From: an uncultured Burkholderiales bacterium
GTDB lineage: Bacteria; Pseudomonadota; Gammaproteobacteria; Burkholderiales; Burkholderiaceae_C
Direction: 5' to 3'
Length of the DNA: 17,624 bases
NCBI GenBank assembly: GCA_903925445.1
Contig: CAIYFE010000308.1
Span: forward strand, 1 to 17,624
Of this stretch, positions 6,248 through 14,249 are shown one piece after another. Below the pieces are notes generated by a model, which was given only the letters and a program-made list of their open reading frames with translations, was not told the DNA's origin and did no database searches. The first letter of the stretch is position 1. Every line of letters starts with the position of its first letter. The position numbers were made by a program, and so were the translations under genes.

Positions 6248-8293
6248 GACGGGCGGACTCGCCGCTTTGACTTTTTCTTGCGCCAGTTTGGCAACTGCTT
6301 TGGCTTCGGCCTTGTCTTGCGGATCGGGCTCGGGGGCTGGATCGATGGATTTGGGTGGCCATGTCACATCCGCAATAGCACGTGGCTTGCCAATCGGGCG
6401 TGTGGCTTGTCCTTTTTGCACCGCATCGATGTCTTCTTGTGAAGGGTATTGCCCCATGATCACAAAATCAAAAACACGACGCGCAATGGGCGCTGCATTT
6501 TGCGCACCAAACCCGGAGTTTTCCACCACCATGGCCAAAGCCACTTTTGGATTTTCGGCAGGCGCAAAGGCAATGAACAAGGCGTGATCGCGCATGCGCT
6601 CATCGACTGTGTTGGCGTTGTATTTTTCGTTTTGCTTGACGGTGTAGACCTGCGCCGTGCCGGTTTTGCCAGCGCTGGTGTAGGACGCGCCCACAAAGCT
6701 GGTTGCCGATGTGCCTTCTAAGTTCACCCCGACCATGGCTTTTTTGATGACCTCCATGTTCTCGGGCGACAAATCAAGTTGCGCCACGGGCTCTTTGGCC
6801 ACCGCGGTGGATTGTTTGGTTTCCACATCAACCACTTCACGCACCAAGTGAGGCTTCATCTTGAGGCCGTTGTTGGACAAGGTCGACACGGCTTGCGCCA
6901 TTTGCAGCACGGTAAAGCTGTTGTAGCCCTGACCAATGCCCAAAGAAATCGTCTCGCCAGAGTACCAACGCTGTTGCTCTGGCTTTTTGTAGGTGGTTCG
7001 CTTCCACTCGGTCGAGGGCAACACGCCTTTGGCTTCGCCCACGATGTCAATGCCCGTGAGTTGACCAAATCCCAAGGGCTTCATTTGCTCGCTGATCAGG
7101 TCAACGCCCATGTCGCGCGCCAGCGTGTAGTAGTAGGTGTCGCACGATTCGACAATGGACTTGTACATGTCCACCGAACCGTGACCGCCTTCTTTGTCGT
7201 CGCGAAAACGGTGATTGCCAAACTGGAAAAATCCCGGATCAAAGATGATGGCTTTTTCTGCCCGTTTGCCCGTTTGCAAGGCAGCCAAGGCCATGAAAGG
7301 TTTGTACGTCGATCCTGGCGGATAGGTGCCACGCAAAGCGCGGTTGAGCAAGGGCTTGTCAATCGATTCGTTCAAAGCTTGCCAGTTGTCGGCATCGATG
7401 CCGTCCACAAACAAGTTGGGGTCAAACGTGGGCTTGCTGACGAAGGCCAAGACTTCACCGGTTTTGGGATCGAGCGCAACCAAGGCGCCACGGCGAGTGC
7501 CGTACAAGTCTTCCACCAGTTTTTGTAATTTGATGTCGATCGACAACACCACGCTGTTGCCGGGCACGGCTTGGCTGCTGCTCAAGCGGCGCACGGCTCG
7601 CCCGCCGGCGGAAGTTTCCATTTGCTGCACGCCGGTCAAGCCATGCAATTGCGCTTCGTAACTTTGCTCGACGCCCAATTTGCCGATGTAGTCGGTGCCA
7701 CGGTAGTTGCCCGCATCTTCGGTTTCTTCGATCTTGGCTTTTTCGGACGGGTTGATGCGCCCGATGTAGCCAATCACATGGCTGGCCAACTGGCTGTAGG
7801 GATAGTTGCGAAACAACCGCGCCTTGATTTCCACGCCGGGAAAGCGGTAGCTTTGCGCGGTAAATCGCGCCACCTCTTCGTCGGTCAAGCGGTTGCGAAT
7901 GGGCACCGACTCAAAGCTCTTGGATTCATCCACTTGTTTTTTAAAGCGGCGTCTGTCGCGCGTTTGAATCTCTACCACCGAGCTCAACTGCTCAATCACA
8001 TCTTCCAGCGGCTCCACGACTTTGGAGGGCGTGATCTCCAAGGTGTAGGCCGAGTAGTTGGTCGCCAGCACGATGCCGTTGCGATCCATGATGACGCCAC
8101 GGTTAGGGACGATGGGCACGATGGCCGTGCGGTTGTTTTCGGCTTTTTCGTTGAACTCGTCGTAGCGAATCACTTGCAAATAAAACAAGCGCAAAGCCAG
8201 CACCAAAAACGCACCCAAGATGGCAAAAGACACCACCATGGCGCGGCTTCTGAAACGCCGCAAATCGCCCTCAATGTTGCGAATCACACTCAT
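6239..8293 (-). CDS. mrdA: Peptidoglycan D,D-transpeptidase PBP2
   Basis: Class B penicillin-binding protein 2, 684 residues, the transpeptidase of the rod-shape elongasome. It has a short cytoplasmic N-terminus, one transmembrane anchor (about 19-40), a dimerisation/pedestal domain starting with NRGVIMDRNG, and a C-terminal transpeptidase domain. Catalytic motifs are complete: STYK at 328-331 (Ser328 nucleophile), SCD at 383-385 (PBP2 enzymes use SxD), and KTGT at 543-546. After the transpeptidase fold comes a Pro/Ala/Lys-rich tail of about 50 residues with low-complexity character. It is the last gene of mreB-mreC-mreD-mrdA and its ATG overlaps the mreD stop by 4 bp (ATGA), so translation is coupled. 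The glycosyltransferase partner gene rodA, often next in this cluster, is not here; a convergent permease gene follows instead. Confidence 0.96.
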   Translation of the reverse strand: MSVIRNIEGDLRRFRSRAMVVSFAILGAFLVLALRLFYLQVIRYDEFNEKAENNRTAIVPIVPNRGVIMDRNGIVLATNYSAYTLEITPSKVVEPLEDVIEQLSSVVEIQTRDRRRFKKQVDESKSFESVPIRNRLTDEEVARFTAQSYRFPGVEIKARLFRNYPYSQLASHVIGYIGRINPSEKAKIEETEDAGNYRGTDYIGKLGVEQSYEAQLHGLTGVQQMETSAGGRAVRRLSSSQAVPGNSVVLSIDIKLQKLVEDLYGTRRGALVALDPKTGEVLAFVSKPTFDPNLFVDGIDADNWQALNESIDKPLLNRALRGTYPPGSTYKPFMALAALQTGKRAEKAIIFDPGFFQFGNHRFRDDKEGGHGSVDMYKSIVESCDTYYYTLARDMGVDLISEQMKPLGFGQLTGIDIVGEAKGVLPSTEWKRTTYKKPEQQRWYSGETISLGIGQGYNSFTVLQMAQAVSTLSNNGLKMKPHLVREVVDVETKQSTAVAKEPVAQLDLSPENMEVIKKAMVGVNLEGTSATSFVGASYTSAGKTGTAQVYTVKQNEKYNANTVDERMRDHALFIAFAPAENPKVALAMVVENSGFGAQNAAPIARRVFDFVIMGQYPSQEDIDAVQKGQATRPIGKPRAIADVTWPPKSIDPAPEPDPQDKAEAKAVAKLAQEKVKAASPPVKP

Positions 8294-8820
8294 AGTGGAC
8301 GTGTGTCGTCTGGATCAGGCGCACGCCGCTGTGGCGCCAACAAAATCACGCTCACGATGGGCCACAACAAGGCCTCAAACAAGGGCGCCAAGATGATGGA
8401 CCAGCCCGGAAAAGAGGCGCCGGACATCATGCGCATGACCAACTCCAGGGCATGAACCGCAAAGAAAATTGGAAAGACCTGCATGGCCTGAGAGGGCACC
8501 GAAAACCAAAGCAAGCGCCGGTGCACGATGACCGCCAAAAATCCCAGCGCCGTGAACGTCAACGCGTGCTCACCCAAAAGCGCGGCTTGGTGCACATCGG
8601 TCATCACACCAAATAAAAACGCCACGCCAATGCTCACCATTCGGGGTTGATGGACGCACCAAAAAAGCATCACCACCGCCAAGCAGTCGGGCATCCACGT
8701 TGCATTGCCCGTCAGGCTCATGTTGAAGACCATGTCCAACAACATCGCAAAAGCCAGCGACAAAAACACGAACACAGGATTGGCTGGCAACAACAGTTGT
8801 TGGCCGCGCGGCATGATCAT
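8290..8820 (-). CDS. mreD: Rod-shape-determining membrane protein MreD
   Basis: A 176-residue hydrophobic protein with about five to six transmembrane segments, in the position and of the size expected for MreD, the membrane linker of the MreBCD elongasome. Recognisable features are the N-terminal RGQQLLLPANPVFVFLSLAFAM... (cytoplasmic basic start then a first helix) and the charged helix-connecting segment VHRRLLWF. Sequence conservation in MreD is weak, so the call relies strongly on context between mreC and mrdA. Both ends overlap the neighbours by 4 bp (ATGA), indicating translational coupling. A second in-frame ATG lies two codons downstream of the chosen start; the first is taken because it gives the overlap with the mreC stop. 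The C-terminal tail is hydrophilic (RRAPDPDDTRPL). Confidence 0.9.
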   Translation of the reverse strand: MIMPRGQQLLLPANPVFVFLSLAFAMLLDMVFNMSLTGNATWMPDCLAVVMLFWCVHQPRMVSIGVAFLFGVMTDVHQAALLGEHALTFTALGFLAVIVHRRLLWFSVPSQAMQVFPIFFAVHALELVMRMMSGASFPGWSIILAPLFEALLWPIVSVILLAPQRRAPDPDDTRPL

Positions 8821-9737
8821 CGGCGCACTCCTTTGCTGGGTGCAACGGGTTGCGGACGATCAAGTTGGGGGCGTGGGGGCAGCTTGTCGTTCAAGGGCTC
8901 CAACAACATGACATGTCGAGCGCCTTGCACATGTCCCACAGGTTCACAGTAAATGCGCGCAAACGCGGTCTCAGCGCGACGCTCAACTTTGGTCACTTTG
9001 GCCACTGGCACACCAGGCGGGTAAATGCCATCGACGCCGCTGGTTGACAACAAGTCGCCCACTTCAATGTCGGCGTTGGTGGCCATGAATCGCAACTCCA
9101 ACAGCGGTGCGCCTGCGGCTTCGCCAAACGCCACACCCCGCGCACCGGTGCGCGTGTTCAAGACTGGAATGGAATGCTCGCGATCGGTGACCAAGGTCAC
9201 CTCGCTCACCAAGGGCAGCACGCGCGTGACTTGCCCCAAGATGCCCAACTCATCCATCACCGGCGAGCCCAGTTTGACGCCGTTGACCACGCCTTTGTCG
9301 ACGATGAATTTGCGCGTGAAAGGATCGGCTGCGTCGTACAACACCTCAGCCGCCATGCCGGTTGAGTTCAAGCGCTCACGCAACCCCAGCAAATGACGCA
9401 GTTGTTCGTTTTCCAACGTCAATTGCTCGACTTGCCCTGCACGTTGAGACTGCACCAGCAATTGTTGACGCACTTGGCGTTCTGCGGCTTGAGCCGCATC
9501 GCGGGTTTGCATGTAATCGCCCGTGTACTCGCTCAACACCGTTGGGCGCAATGCCAACCATTGAACGGGGTAGAGCACCACCGACATCGCTGAGCGCAGG
9601 GGTTCGGTGACTCCAAAGCGAACGTCGGCCACCATCAACAGCACCGACAAGGCGCTGAAGAAAAACAATTTAGAGATGGCGGACGGCCCTTGCTTGAAAA
9701 AGGGCGGTGGTGAGCGGTCCAGCGTACCGAGTGGCAT
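8817..9737 (-). CDS. mreC: Rod-shape-determining protein MreC
   Basis: A 306-residue MreC. It has a short cytoplasmic N-terminus, a single transmembrane helix (about 24-42, LFFFSALSVLLMVADVRF), then a coiled coil (about 75-120, rich in Gln, Glu, Arg and Leu, ending in LENEQLRHLLGLRERL) and the periplasmic double beta-barrel domain with FIVDKGVVNGVKLGSPV, DREHSIPV and DLLSTSGVDGIYPPGVPVAKV. MreC scaffolds PBP2 and links it to cytoplasmic MreB. The C-terminal 30 residues are a Pro-rich tail, common in betaproteobacterial MreC. It lies 21 bp downstream of mreB and its stop overlaps the mreD start. No strong Shine-Dalgarno precedes the ATG; translation may be partly coupled to mreB. Confidence 0.96.
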   Translation of the reverse strand: MPLGTLDRSPPPFFKQGPSAISKLFFFSALSVLLMVADVRFGVTEPLRSAMSVVLYPVQWLALRPTVLSEYTGDYMQTRDAAQAAERQVRQQLLVQSQRAGQVEQLTLENEQLRHLLGLRERLNSTGMAAEVLYDAADPFTRKFIVDKGVVNGVKLGSPVMDELGILGQVTRVLPLVSEVTLVTDREHSIPVLNTRTGARGVAFGEAAGAPLLELRFMATNADIEVGDLLSTSGVDGIYPPGVPVAKVTKVERRAETAFARIYCEPVGHVQGARHVMLLEPLNDKLPPRPQLDRPQPVAPSKGVRR

Positions 9738-9758
9738 AGGTCGCTTGACTCAGCTCGC

Positions 9759-10802
9759 TTATTCGTTGGTGAAGATTGAGCCCAGGCGCTCCATGCGCTC
9801 CAGAGCCAAACCACAACCGCGCACCACGCAGGTGAGCGGATCTTCGGCGACCAACACGGGCAAGCCAGTTTCTTCAGCCAACAAACGGTCCAAGTCGCGC
9901 AACAACGCGCCGCCGCCGGTGAGCATCATGCCGCGCTCAGCAATGTCAGCGCCCAGCTCGGGAGGGGTTTGTTCCAGTGCGTTTTTGACCGCAGAAACAA
10001 TGTTGTTGAGCGGGTCGGTCAGGGCTTCCAAAATCTCGTTGGAAGAAATCGTGAATGAGCGGGGCACGCCTTCGGACAGGTTGCGGCCTTTGACTTCCAT
10101 TTCTTTGACTTCGGAGCCGGGGAAGGCCGAGCCGATTTTCTTTTTGATGGCCTCTGCTGTGGGTTCGCCAATCAGCATGCCGTAGTTGCGGCGGATGTAG
10201 TTGATGATGGCTTCGTCAAACTTGTCACCGCCCACGCGCACGCTGCCTTTGTAGACCATGCCGCCCAAGCTGATGACGCCCACTTCGGTGGTGCCGCCAC
10301 CGATGTCGACCACCATCGAGCCCGAAGCGTCAGAAACGGGCAAGCCCGCACCAATCGCCGCGGCCATGGGTTCTTCGATCAAATACACCTCAGAGGCGCC
10401 AGCGCCCAAGGCCGATTCACGAATGGCGCGGCGTTCAACCTGGGTGGAGCCACAGGGCACGCAAATGATGATGCGGGGGCTGGGCTTGAGCACCGAGCGG
10501 GGATGCACCATCTTGATGAACTGCTTGAGCATTTGCTCGGTGACCGTGAAGTCGGCGATCACGCCGTCTTTCATGGGGCGAATGGCTTCGATGTTGCCGG
10601 GCACTTTGCCCAACATGGCCTTGGCTTCATGGCCAACGGCTTGAATGGTTTTTTTGCCTTGGGGGCCGCCTTCGTGGCGAATCGACACGACCGAAGGTTC
10701 ATCCAAAACGATGCCTTTGTCGCGCACAAAAATCAGGGTGTTGGCTGTGCCAAGGTCAATAGCTAGGTCAGTTGAAAAATACCGACGGAAAGATCCAAAC
10801 AT
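9759..10802 (-). CDS. mreB: Rod-shape-determining actin homologue MreB
   Basis: A 347-residue bacterial actin, full length. The N-terminal amphipathic stretch MFGSFRRYFS (membrane anchoring) is followed by the first phosphate loop DLGTANT (16-22), the second phosphate loop DIGGGTTEVG and the adenosine motif TGGGALL. MreB forms ATP-dependent membrane-bound filaments that position the cell-wall elongation machinery in the lateral wall. It is the first gene of the operon with mreC, mreD and mrdA, and is divergent from gatC across a 124-bp region. The ATG at 10802 has AGAGGA (the reverse complement of 10808-10813) about 5-6 nt upstream, a good ribosome site. Nothing in the protein is unusual. Confidence 0.98.
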   Translation of the reverse strand: MFGSFRRYFSTDLAIDLGTANTLIFVRDKGIVLDEPSVVSIRHEGGPQGKKTIQAVGHEAKAMLGKVPGNIEAIRPMKDGVIADFTVTEQMLKQFIKMVHPRSVLKPSPRIIICVPCGSTQVERRAIRESALGAGASEVYLIEEPMAAAIGAGLPVSDASGSMVVDIGGGTTEVGVISLGGMVYKGSVRVGGDKFDEAIINYIRRNYGMLIGEPTAEAIKKKIGSAFPGSEVKEMEVKGRNLSEGVPRSFTISSNEILEALTDPLNNIVSAVKNALEQTPPELGADIAERGMMLTGGGALLRDLDRLLAEETGLPVLVAEDPLTCVVRGCGLALERMERLGSIFTNE

Positions 10803-10926
10803 CAGAGTCCTCTCAAGCGCAAACGAGGGGGTCGCTGCGGCATATAACGGTGGCCCGCACGCGCGAGCACAAAGGCGGGATAATACCGCATCGCTCGCAA
10901 ATCGCGGGTTTTCATCCTTTTCTCGT
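10803..10926. promoter_or_regulatory. Divergent promoter region mreB / gatC
   Basis: The 124-bp spacer must drive both operons. For mreB (-), TTGTGC (complement of 10867-10872), 18 bp and GTTATA (complement of 10843-10848) form a plausible sigma-70 promoter. For gatC (+), GATAAT/TAATAC at 10879-10886 is a good -10 without a recognisable -35. The -10 lies inside a small GCGG/CCGC inverted repeat (about 10876-10890). No terminator or operator is evident. Neither start has been located. Confidence 0.5.
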
Positions 10927-11232
10927 ATGTCTCTTTCTGATCAAGATATCAGCCGCATTGCCAATTTGGCGCGGCTTGAGCTGCAAGCTGCCGAACAGGT
11001 GCAAATGCGCAACAAAATCAATGAGTTTTTCGACATCGTCGAACAAATTCGCGCCGTCGACACAAGCGGCGTGGTGCCCATGGCGCACCCCATTGATGCC
11101 ATGCAAGGCGCCCAAATGGCGCTGCGCCTGCGCCCCGACTTGGCCAGCGAGCCCAATCAACGCGAAGACAACCAACGCAGCGCCCCTGCGGTAGAGCGTG
11201 GTTTATTTTTAGTTCCTAAAGTGATTGAGTGA
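10927..11232 (+). CDS. gatC: Asp/Glu-tRNA(Asn/Gln) amidotransferase subunit C
   Basis: A 101-residue GatC, the small belt-like subunit that wraps around GatA and contacts GatB and stabilises the GatCAB complex. Typical features are the N-terminal helix SLSDQDISRIANLARLEL, then INEFFDIVEQIRAVDTSGVVPMAHP and a C-terminal RPD...E(N/D)QR segment ending in LFLVPKVIE. The ATG at 10927 begins at the conserved N-terminus; the frame is open far upstream but that part lies in the mreB promoter region and mreB coding DNA. No Shine-Dalgarno is visible before the ATG. gatA starts 10 bp after the stop. The presence of gatCAB implies that Gln-tRNA(Gln) and/or Asn-tRNA(Asn) is made by the indirect route. Confidence 0.95.
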   Translation: MSLSDQDISRIANLARLELQAAEQVQMRNKINEFFDIVEQIRAVDTSGVVPMAHPIDAMQGAQMALRLRPDLASEPNQREDNQRSAPAVERGLFLVPKVIE

Positions 11233-11242
11233 AGTTTTACCC

Positions 11243-12736
11243 ATGACCACCCCCACCCCATCACTGCATGAGCAATCGCTCAGCGAACTCGCCGCCTCGC
11301 TGCACCGCAAAGAAGTCAGCGCTGTTGAAGTGGCGCAACACTTTTTGAACCGCGCCAAAAACGACAGCTGCGGCGCCTTTCTTGACATCAACGAAGAAAT
11401 CACCCTCGCCCAAGCGCGTGCCAGCGATGCCCGCATTGCCGCAGGCACGGGCGGCTGCTTAGAGGGCGTGCCCATCGCCCACAAAGACGTGTTTGTCACC
11501 CGCGACTTCGCCACCACCGCAGGCTCCAAGATGCTCAACGGCTATCGCTCGCCTTTTGACGCCACTGTGGTGCAAAAACTCGGCGCGGGCGTCAATGGCC
11601 AAGGCGGCGCGGGCATGGTCACGCTGGGCAAGGTCAGTTGCGACGAATTTGCCATGGGCTCAAGCAACGAAAACTCCGCTTATGGCGCGGTGCGCAACCC
11701 TTGGCACACCGAGCACGTCCCCGGCGGCTCCTCCGGCGGCAGCGCCGCAGCGGTGGCCGCTCGTTTGGCGCCGGCGGCAACCGGCACCGACACCGGCGGC
11801 TCGATTCGTCAGCCTGCCAGCTTTTGTGGCATCACTGGCATCAAGCCGACCTATGGCCGCGCTTCGCGTTACGGCATGATTGCCTATGCGTCCAGCCTCG
11901 ACCAAGCCGGTGCCATGGCACGCAGCGCCGAAGATTGCGCGTTGCTGCTCTCGGCCATGTGCGGCGCCGATTTAGATCGGGATTCAACCTCGTTGGACGT
12001 GGCAGCAGAGAACTTTTCCGCCCAACTGAGCCACCCTTTGCAAGGTTTGCGGGTGGGCATTCCCAAAGAATTTTTTGGCGACGGACTGGCCGCAGATGTG
12101 CGCAGCGCCATTGACGCCGCGCTTGACCACTTGGTTCACCAAGGTGCACAACTCGTGCCTATTAGCTTGCCCCGCACCGAGTTGTCGATTCCGGTTTACT
12201 ACATCATCGCGCCCGCCGAAGCCAGCTCCAACCTCAGCCGCTTTGATGGCGTTAAGTTTGGGCATCGCGCCAAAGACTACACCGACTTGGTGGACATGTA
12301 CAAAAAAACCCGCGCCCAAGGCTTTGGCGACGAAGTCAAGCGCCGCATCATGACGGGTGCGTATGTGTTGAGTCACGGTTACTACGACGCTTACTACCTG
12401 CAAGCCCAAAAAATTCGCCGCATGATCGCCGACGATTTCCAACGGGCCTTTGCCGATTGCGACGTCATCGCCGGTCCAGTGGCGCCCACCGTGGCGTGGA
12501 AATTGGGCGAAAAAGCCGATGACCCGATTGCCAACTATTTGGCCGACATCTTCACCCTGCCCGCTTCCTTGGCTGGCTTGCCCGGCATGAGCCTGCCCGT
12601 GGGGTTTGGCGACTCAGGCTTGCCTGTGGGCATGCAACTCATTGGCAACTATTTGCAAGAAGCGCGGCTGCTCAATGTGGCGCATCAGTTTCAGTTGACC
12701 ACCGACCATCACCTCCGCACACCGGAGGGCGTTTGA
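11243..12736 (+). CDS. gatA: Asp/Glu-tRNA(Asn/Gln) amidotransferase subunit A
   Basis: A 497-residue amidase-signature enzyme that releases ammonia from glutamine for transfer to the mischarged tRNA. The Ser-cisSer-Lys triad is complete: Lys81 in IAHKD, Ser163 in GGSSGGSAAA and Ser187 (nucleophile) in DTGGSIRQP. The Lys-Ser distance is longer than the usual spacing because of an insert VNGQGGAG at about residues 117-124, flanked by a 10-bp direct repeat in the DNA. The ATG at 11243 gives the normal N-terminus; an upstream TTG overlaps gatC and is not needed. The stop lies 2 bp before the gatB ATG. Function and operon place are clear. Confidence 0.97.
   Translation: MTTPTPSLHEQSLSELAASLHRKEVSAVEVAQHFLNRAKNDSCGAFLDINEEITLAQARASDARIAAGTGGCLEGVPIAHKDVFVTRDFATTAGSKMLNGYRSPFDATVVQKLGAGVNGQGGAGMVTLGKVSCDEFAMGSSNENSAYGAVRNPWHTEHVPGGSSGGSAAAVAARLAPAATGTDTGGSIRQPASFCGITGIKPTYGRASRYGMIAYASSLDQAGAMARSAEDCALLLSAMCGADLDRDSTSLDVAAENFSAQLSHPLQGLRVGIPKEFFGDGLAADVRSAIDAALDHLVHQGAQLVPISLPRTELSIPVYYIIAPAEASSNLSRFDGVKFGHRAKDYTDLVDMYKKTRAQGFGDEVKRRIMTGAYVLSHGYYDAYYLQAQKIRRMIADDFQRAFADCDVIAGPVAPTVAWKLGEKADDPIANYLADIFTLPASLAGLPGMSLPVGFGDSGLPVGMQLIGNYLQEARLLNVAHQFQLTTDHHLRTPEGV
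11581..11614 (+). repeat. Direct repeat flanking a small in-frame insert in gatA
   Basis: CGGCGCGGGC occurs at 11581-11590 and again at 11605-11614, 24 bp apart (8 codons). The unit encodes the Gly-rich loop insert, consistent with a past slippage or duplication that kept the frame. Confidence 0.55.
12724..12729 (+). promoter_or_regulatory. Ribosome binding site for gatB inside the gatA end
   Basis: GGAGGG ends 9 nt before the gatB ATG at 12739 and lies within the last codons of gatA. It supports that ATG over the TTG at 12733. Confidence 0.65.
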
Positions 12737-12738
12737 CC

Positions 12739-14220
12739 ATGAATTCCCCCAAACTCGTCCAAGGCTACGAAGTCGTCATCGGCTTTGAAACCCACGCCCA
12801 GCTCTCCACGCAGAGCAAGATTTTTAGCCGCGCTCCCACCGCATTTGGCGCCGAACCCAACACGCAAGCCTGCGCCGTCGATCTGGCGCTGCCCGGCACG
12901 CTGCCCGTCATGAACGTGGGCGCTGTGGAGCGTGCCATCGAATTTGGGTTGGCTGTCAATTCGCATGTGGCCGAGCGCAGCATCTTTGCCCGCAAAAACT
13001 ATTTCTACCCCGATTTGCCCAAGGGCTATCAAATCAGCCAGTTTGAAATTCCTGTCGTGCAAGGCGGAGAAGTGTCGTTCTTTCTGGGTGACGACAAGAA
13101 GACCGTTCGTCTCGTTCGCGCCCATTTAGAAGAAGATGCCGGCAAATCGCTGCACGAAGACTTCATTGGGCAAAGCGGCATTGACTTGAACCGCGCCGGC
13201 ACGCCCTTGCTTGAAATCGTGACCGAGCCCGACATTCGTTCCAGCGAAGAAGCCGTGGCTTATGCCAAAGAGCTGCACAAAATCGTCACCTGGATTGGCA
13301 TTTGTGACGGCAACATGCAAGAAGGCTCGTTTCGCTGCGACGCCAACGTGTCGGTGCGCAAGCCCGGCGCGCCATTGGGCACGCGACGCGAAATCAAGAA
13401 CTTGAACAGCTTCAAGTTCATGCAGCAAGCCATCGACTATGAAGTGCGCTGGCAAATCGAACAAATCGAAGACGGCTACGCCATCGAGCAAGCCACCGTC
13501 TTGTTTGACCCCGACACCGGCGAAACCCGCGCCATGCGTACCAAAGAAGACGCTGCCGATTACCGTTATTTCCCCGATCCCGACCTGCCGCCTTTGGTGA
13601 TTGGCCGCGATTGGGTCGATCGCGTGCGCAGCGAAATGGCCGAATTGTTCTCCGTGATGGCCGAGCGTTTTGTGCGCGACTACGCGCTGCCGGAGTACGA
13701 CGCCACCCAACTCACGCAAAGCAAAGCCATCGCCGCTTACTTTGAAGCAGTAGTTGCAGTTGTAGGTAGACCCCTCGCTAAGCAAGCAAGCAATTGGCTC
13801 ATGGGAGAACTTACAAAAAAATTAAATTCAACAAACAAAACCATCGATGAAGCGTTTGTGCGTCCAAAAATTTTGGCACGCATCATTCAATGCGTTGCAG
13901 ACGGGACAATTAGCAACAACGCAGCACGCCAAGTTTTTGAAGAAATATGGTCTGCTGCTCCTCCCGCAAATATTCAAGCATCAGATCCCAGCCTCGTCGA
14001 TGCCATCATCGACGCCAAAGGCCTCAAGCAAATCAACGACACCGGCGAATTGGAAAAGATCATTGACGACGTGTTGGCGGCCAACCCCAAAAACGTGGAA
14101 GAGTACAAGGCCGGCAACGCCAAGGCGCTCAACGGTTTGGTGGGCCCCATCATGAAAGCCAGCAAGGGCAAAGCCAATCCAGCGCAGGTCAATGAGTTGC
14201 TGAAGAAAAAACTGGGCTGA
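12739..14220 (+). CDS. gatB: Asp/Glu-tRNA(Asn/Gln) amidotransferase subunit B
   Basis: A 493-residue GatB, the kinase/transamidase subunit that activates the tRNA-bound Asp or Glu with ATP and adds ammonia. Visible landmarks: YEVVIGFETHAQL near the N-terminus, FYPDLPKGYQISQ, the DLNRAGTPLLEIVTEPD region, and GSFRCDANVSVR, all in the catalytic core; then the C-terminal helical and YqeY-like tail domains from about residue 330. All motifs are intact. The odd part is 13741-13980 (residues about 335-414): GC falls to about 43% and Ala, Val, Arg and Leu codons change type, with the frame and conserved residues (SNWLMGEL, DGTISNNAARQVF) kept. This points to a mosaic gene with part of the C-terminal domain exchanged. 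gatB is followed 29 bp later by the TRAP operon. Confidence 0.97.
   Translation: MNSPKLVQGYEVVIGFETHAQLSTQSKIFSRAPTAFGAEPNTQACAVDLALPGTLPVMNVGAVERAIEFGLAVNSHVAERSIFARKNYFYPDLPKGYQISQFEIPVVQGGEVSFFLGDDKKTVRLVRAHLEEDAGKSLHEDFIGQSGIDLNRAGTPLLEIVTEPDIRSSEEAVAYAKELHKIVTWIGICDGNMQEGSFRCDANVSVRKPGAPLGTRREIKNLNSFKFMQQAIDYEVRWQIEQIEDGYAIEQATVLFDPDTGETRAMRTKEDAADYRYFPDPDLPPLVIGRDWVDRVRSEMAELFSVMAERFVRDYALPEYDATQLTQSKAIAAYFEAVVAVVGRPLAKQASNWLMGELTKKLNSTNKTIDEAFVRPKILARIIQCVADGTISNNAARQVFEEIWSAAPPANIQASDPSLVDAIIDAKGLKQINDTGELEKIIDDVLAANPKNVEEYKAGNAKALNGLVGPIMKASKGKANPAQVNELLKKKLG
13741..13980 (+). other. Low-GC, foreign-codon patch within gatB
   Basis: Counted by hand, 103 of 240 bases are G or C (43%), against 37 of 60 (62%) in the 60 bases just upstream and 62% again at 14101-14160. 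In these 80 codons Ala is GCA nine times, GCT three, GCG once and GCC never; in the preceding 80 codons it is GCC seven times, GCT twice, GCG once and GCA never. AGA, ATA, TTA, GTA and GGA codons also appear. Both edges are abrupt and in frame. The simplest reading is homologous replacement from a lower-GC relative. Confidence 0.7.
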
Positions 14221-14235
14221 TCCACCGCCCGACTT

Positions 14236-14242
14236 GAGGAGA
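14236..14242 (+). promoter_or_regulatory. Ribosome binding site of the TRAP binding-protein gene
   Basis: GAGGAGA ends 7 nt before the ATG at 14250; it is the same heptamer as upstream of the GMC gene. It supports strong initiation of the first TRAP gene, whose product is needed in excess over the membrane subunits. Confidence 0.7.
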
Positions 14243-14249
14243 CACATCC

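Noticed and set aside
6779..7528. Open frame of 249 codons on the plus strand opposite mrdA
   Set aside because: Shadow of the PBP2 gene; no family resemblance, no ribosome site, composition typical of antisense frames in GC-rich genes.
10645..10926. Upstream in-frame extension of gatC (94 codons)
   Set aside because: It overlaps mreB coding DNA and the divergent promoter region; GatC homologues begin at the ATG at 10927.
13741..13980. Low-GC block in gatB as a mobile element or pseudogene scar
   Set aside because: The frame is continuous, conserved GatB residues are present, and there are no terminal repeats or target duplications.
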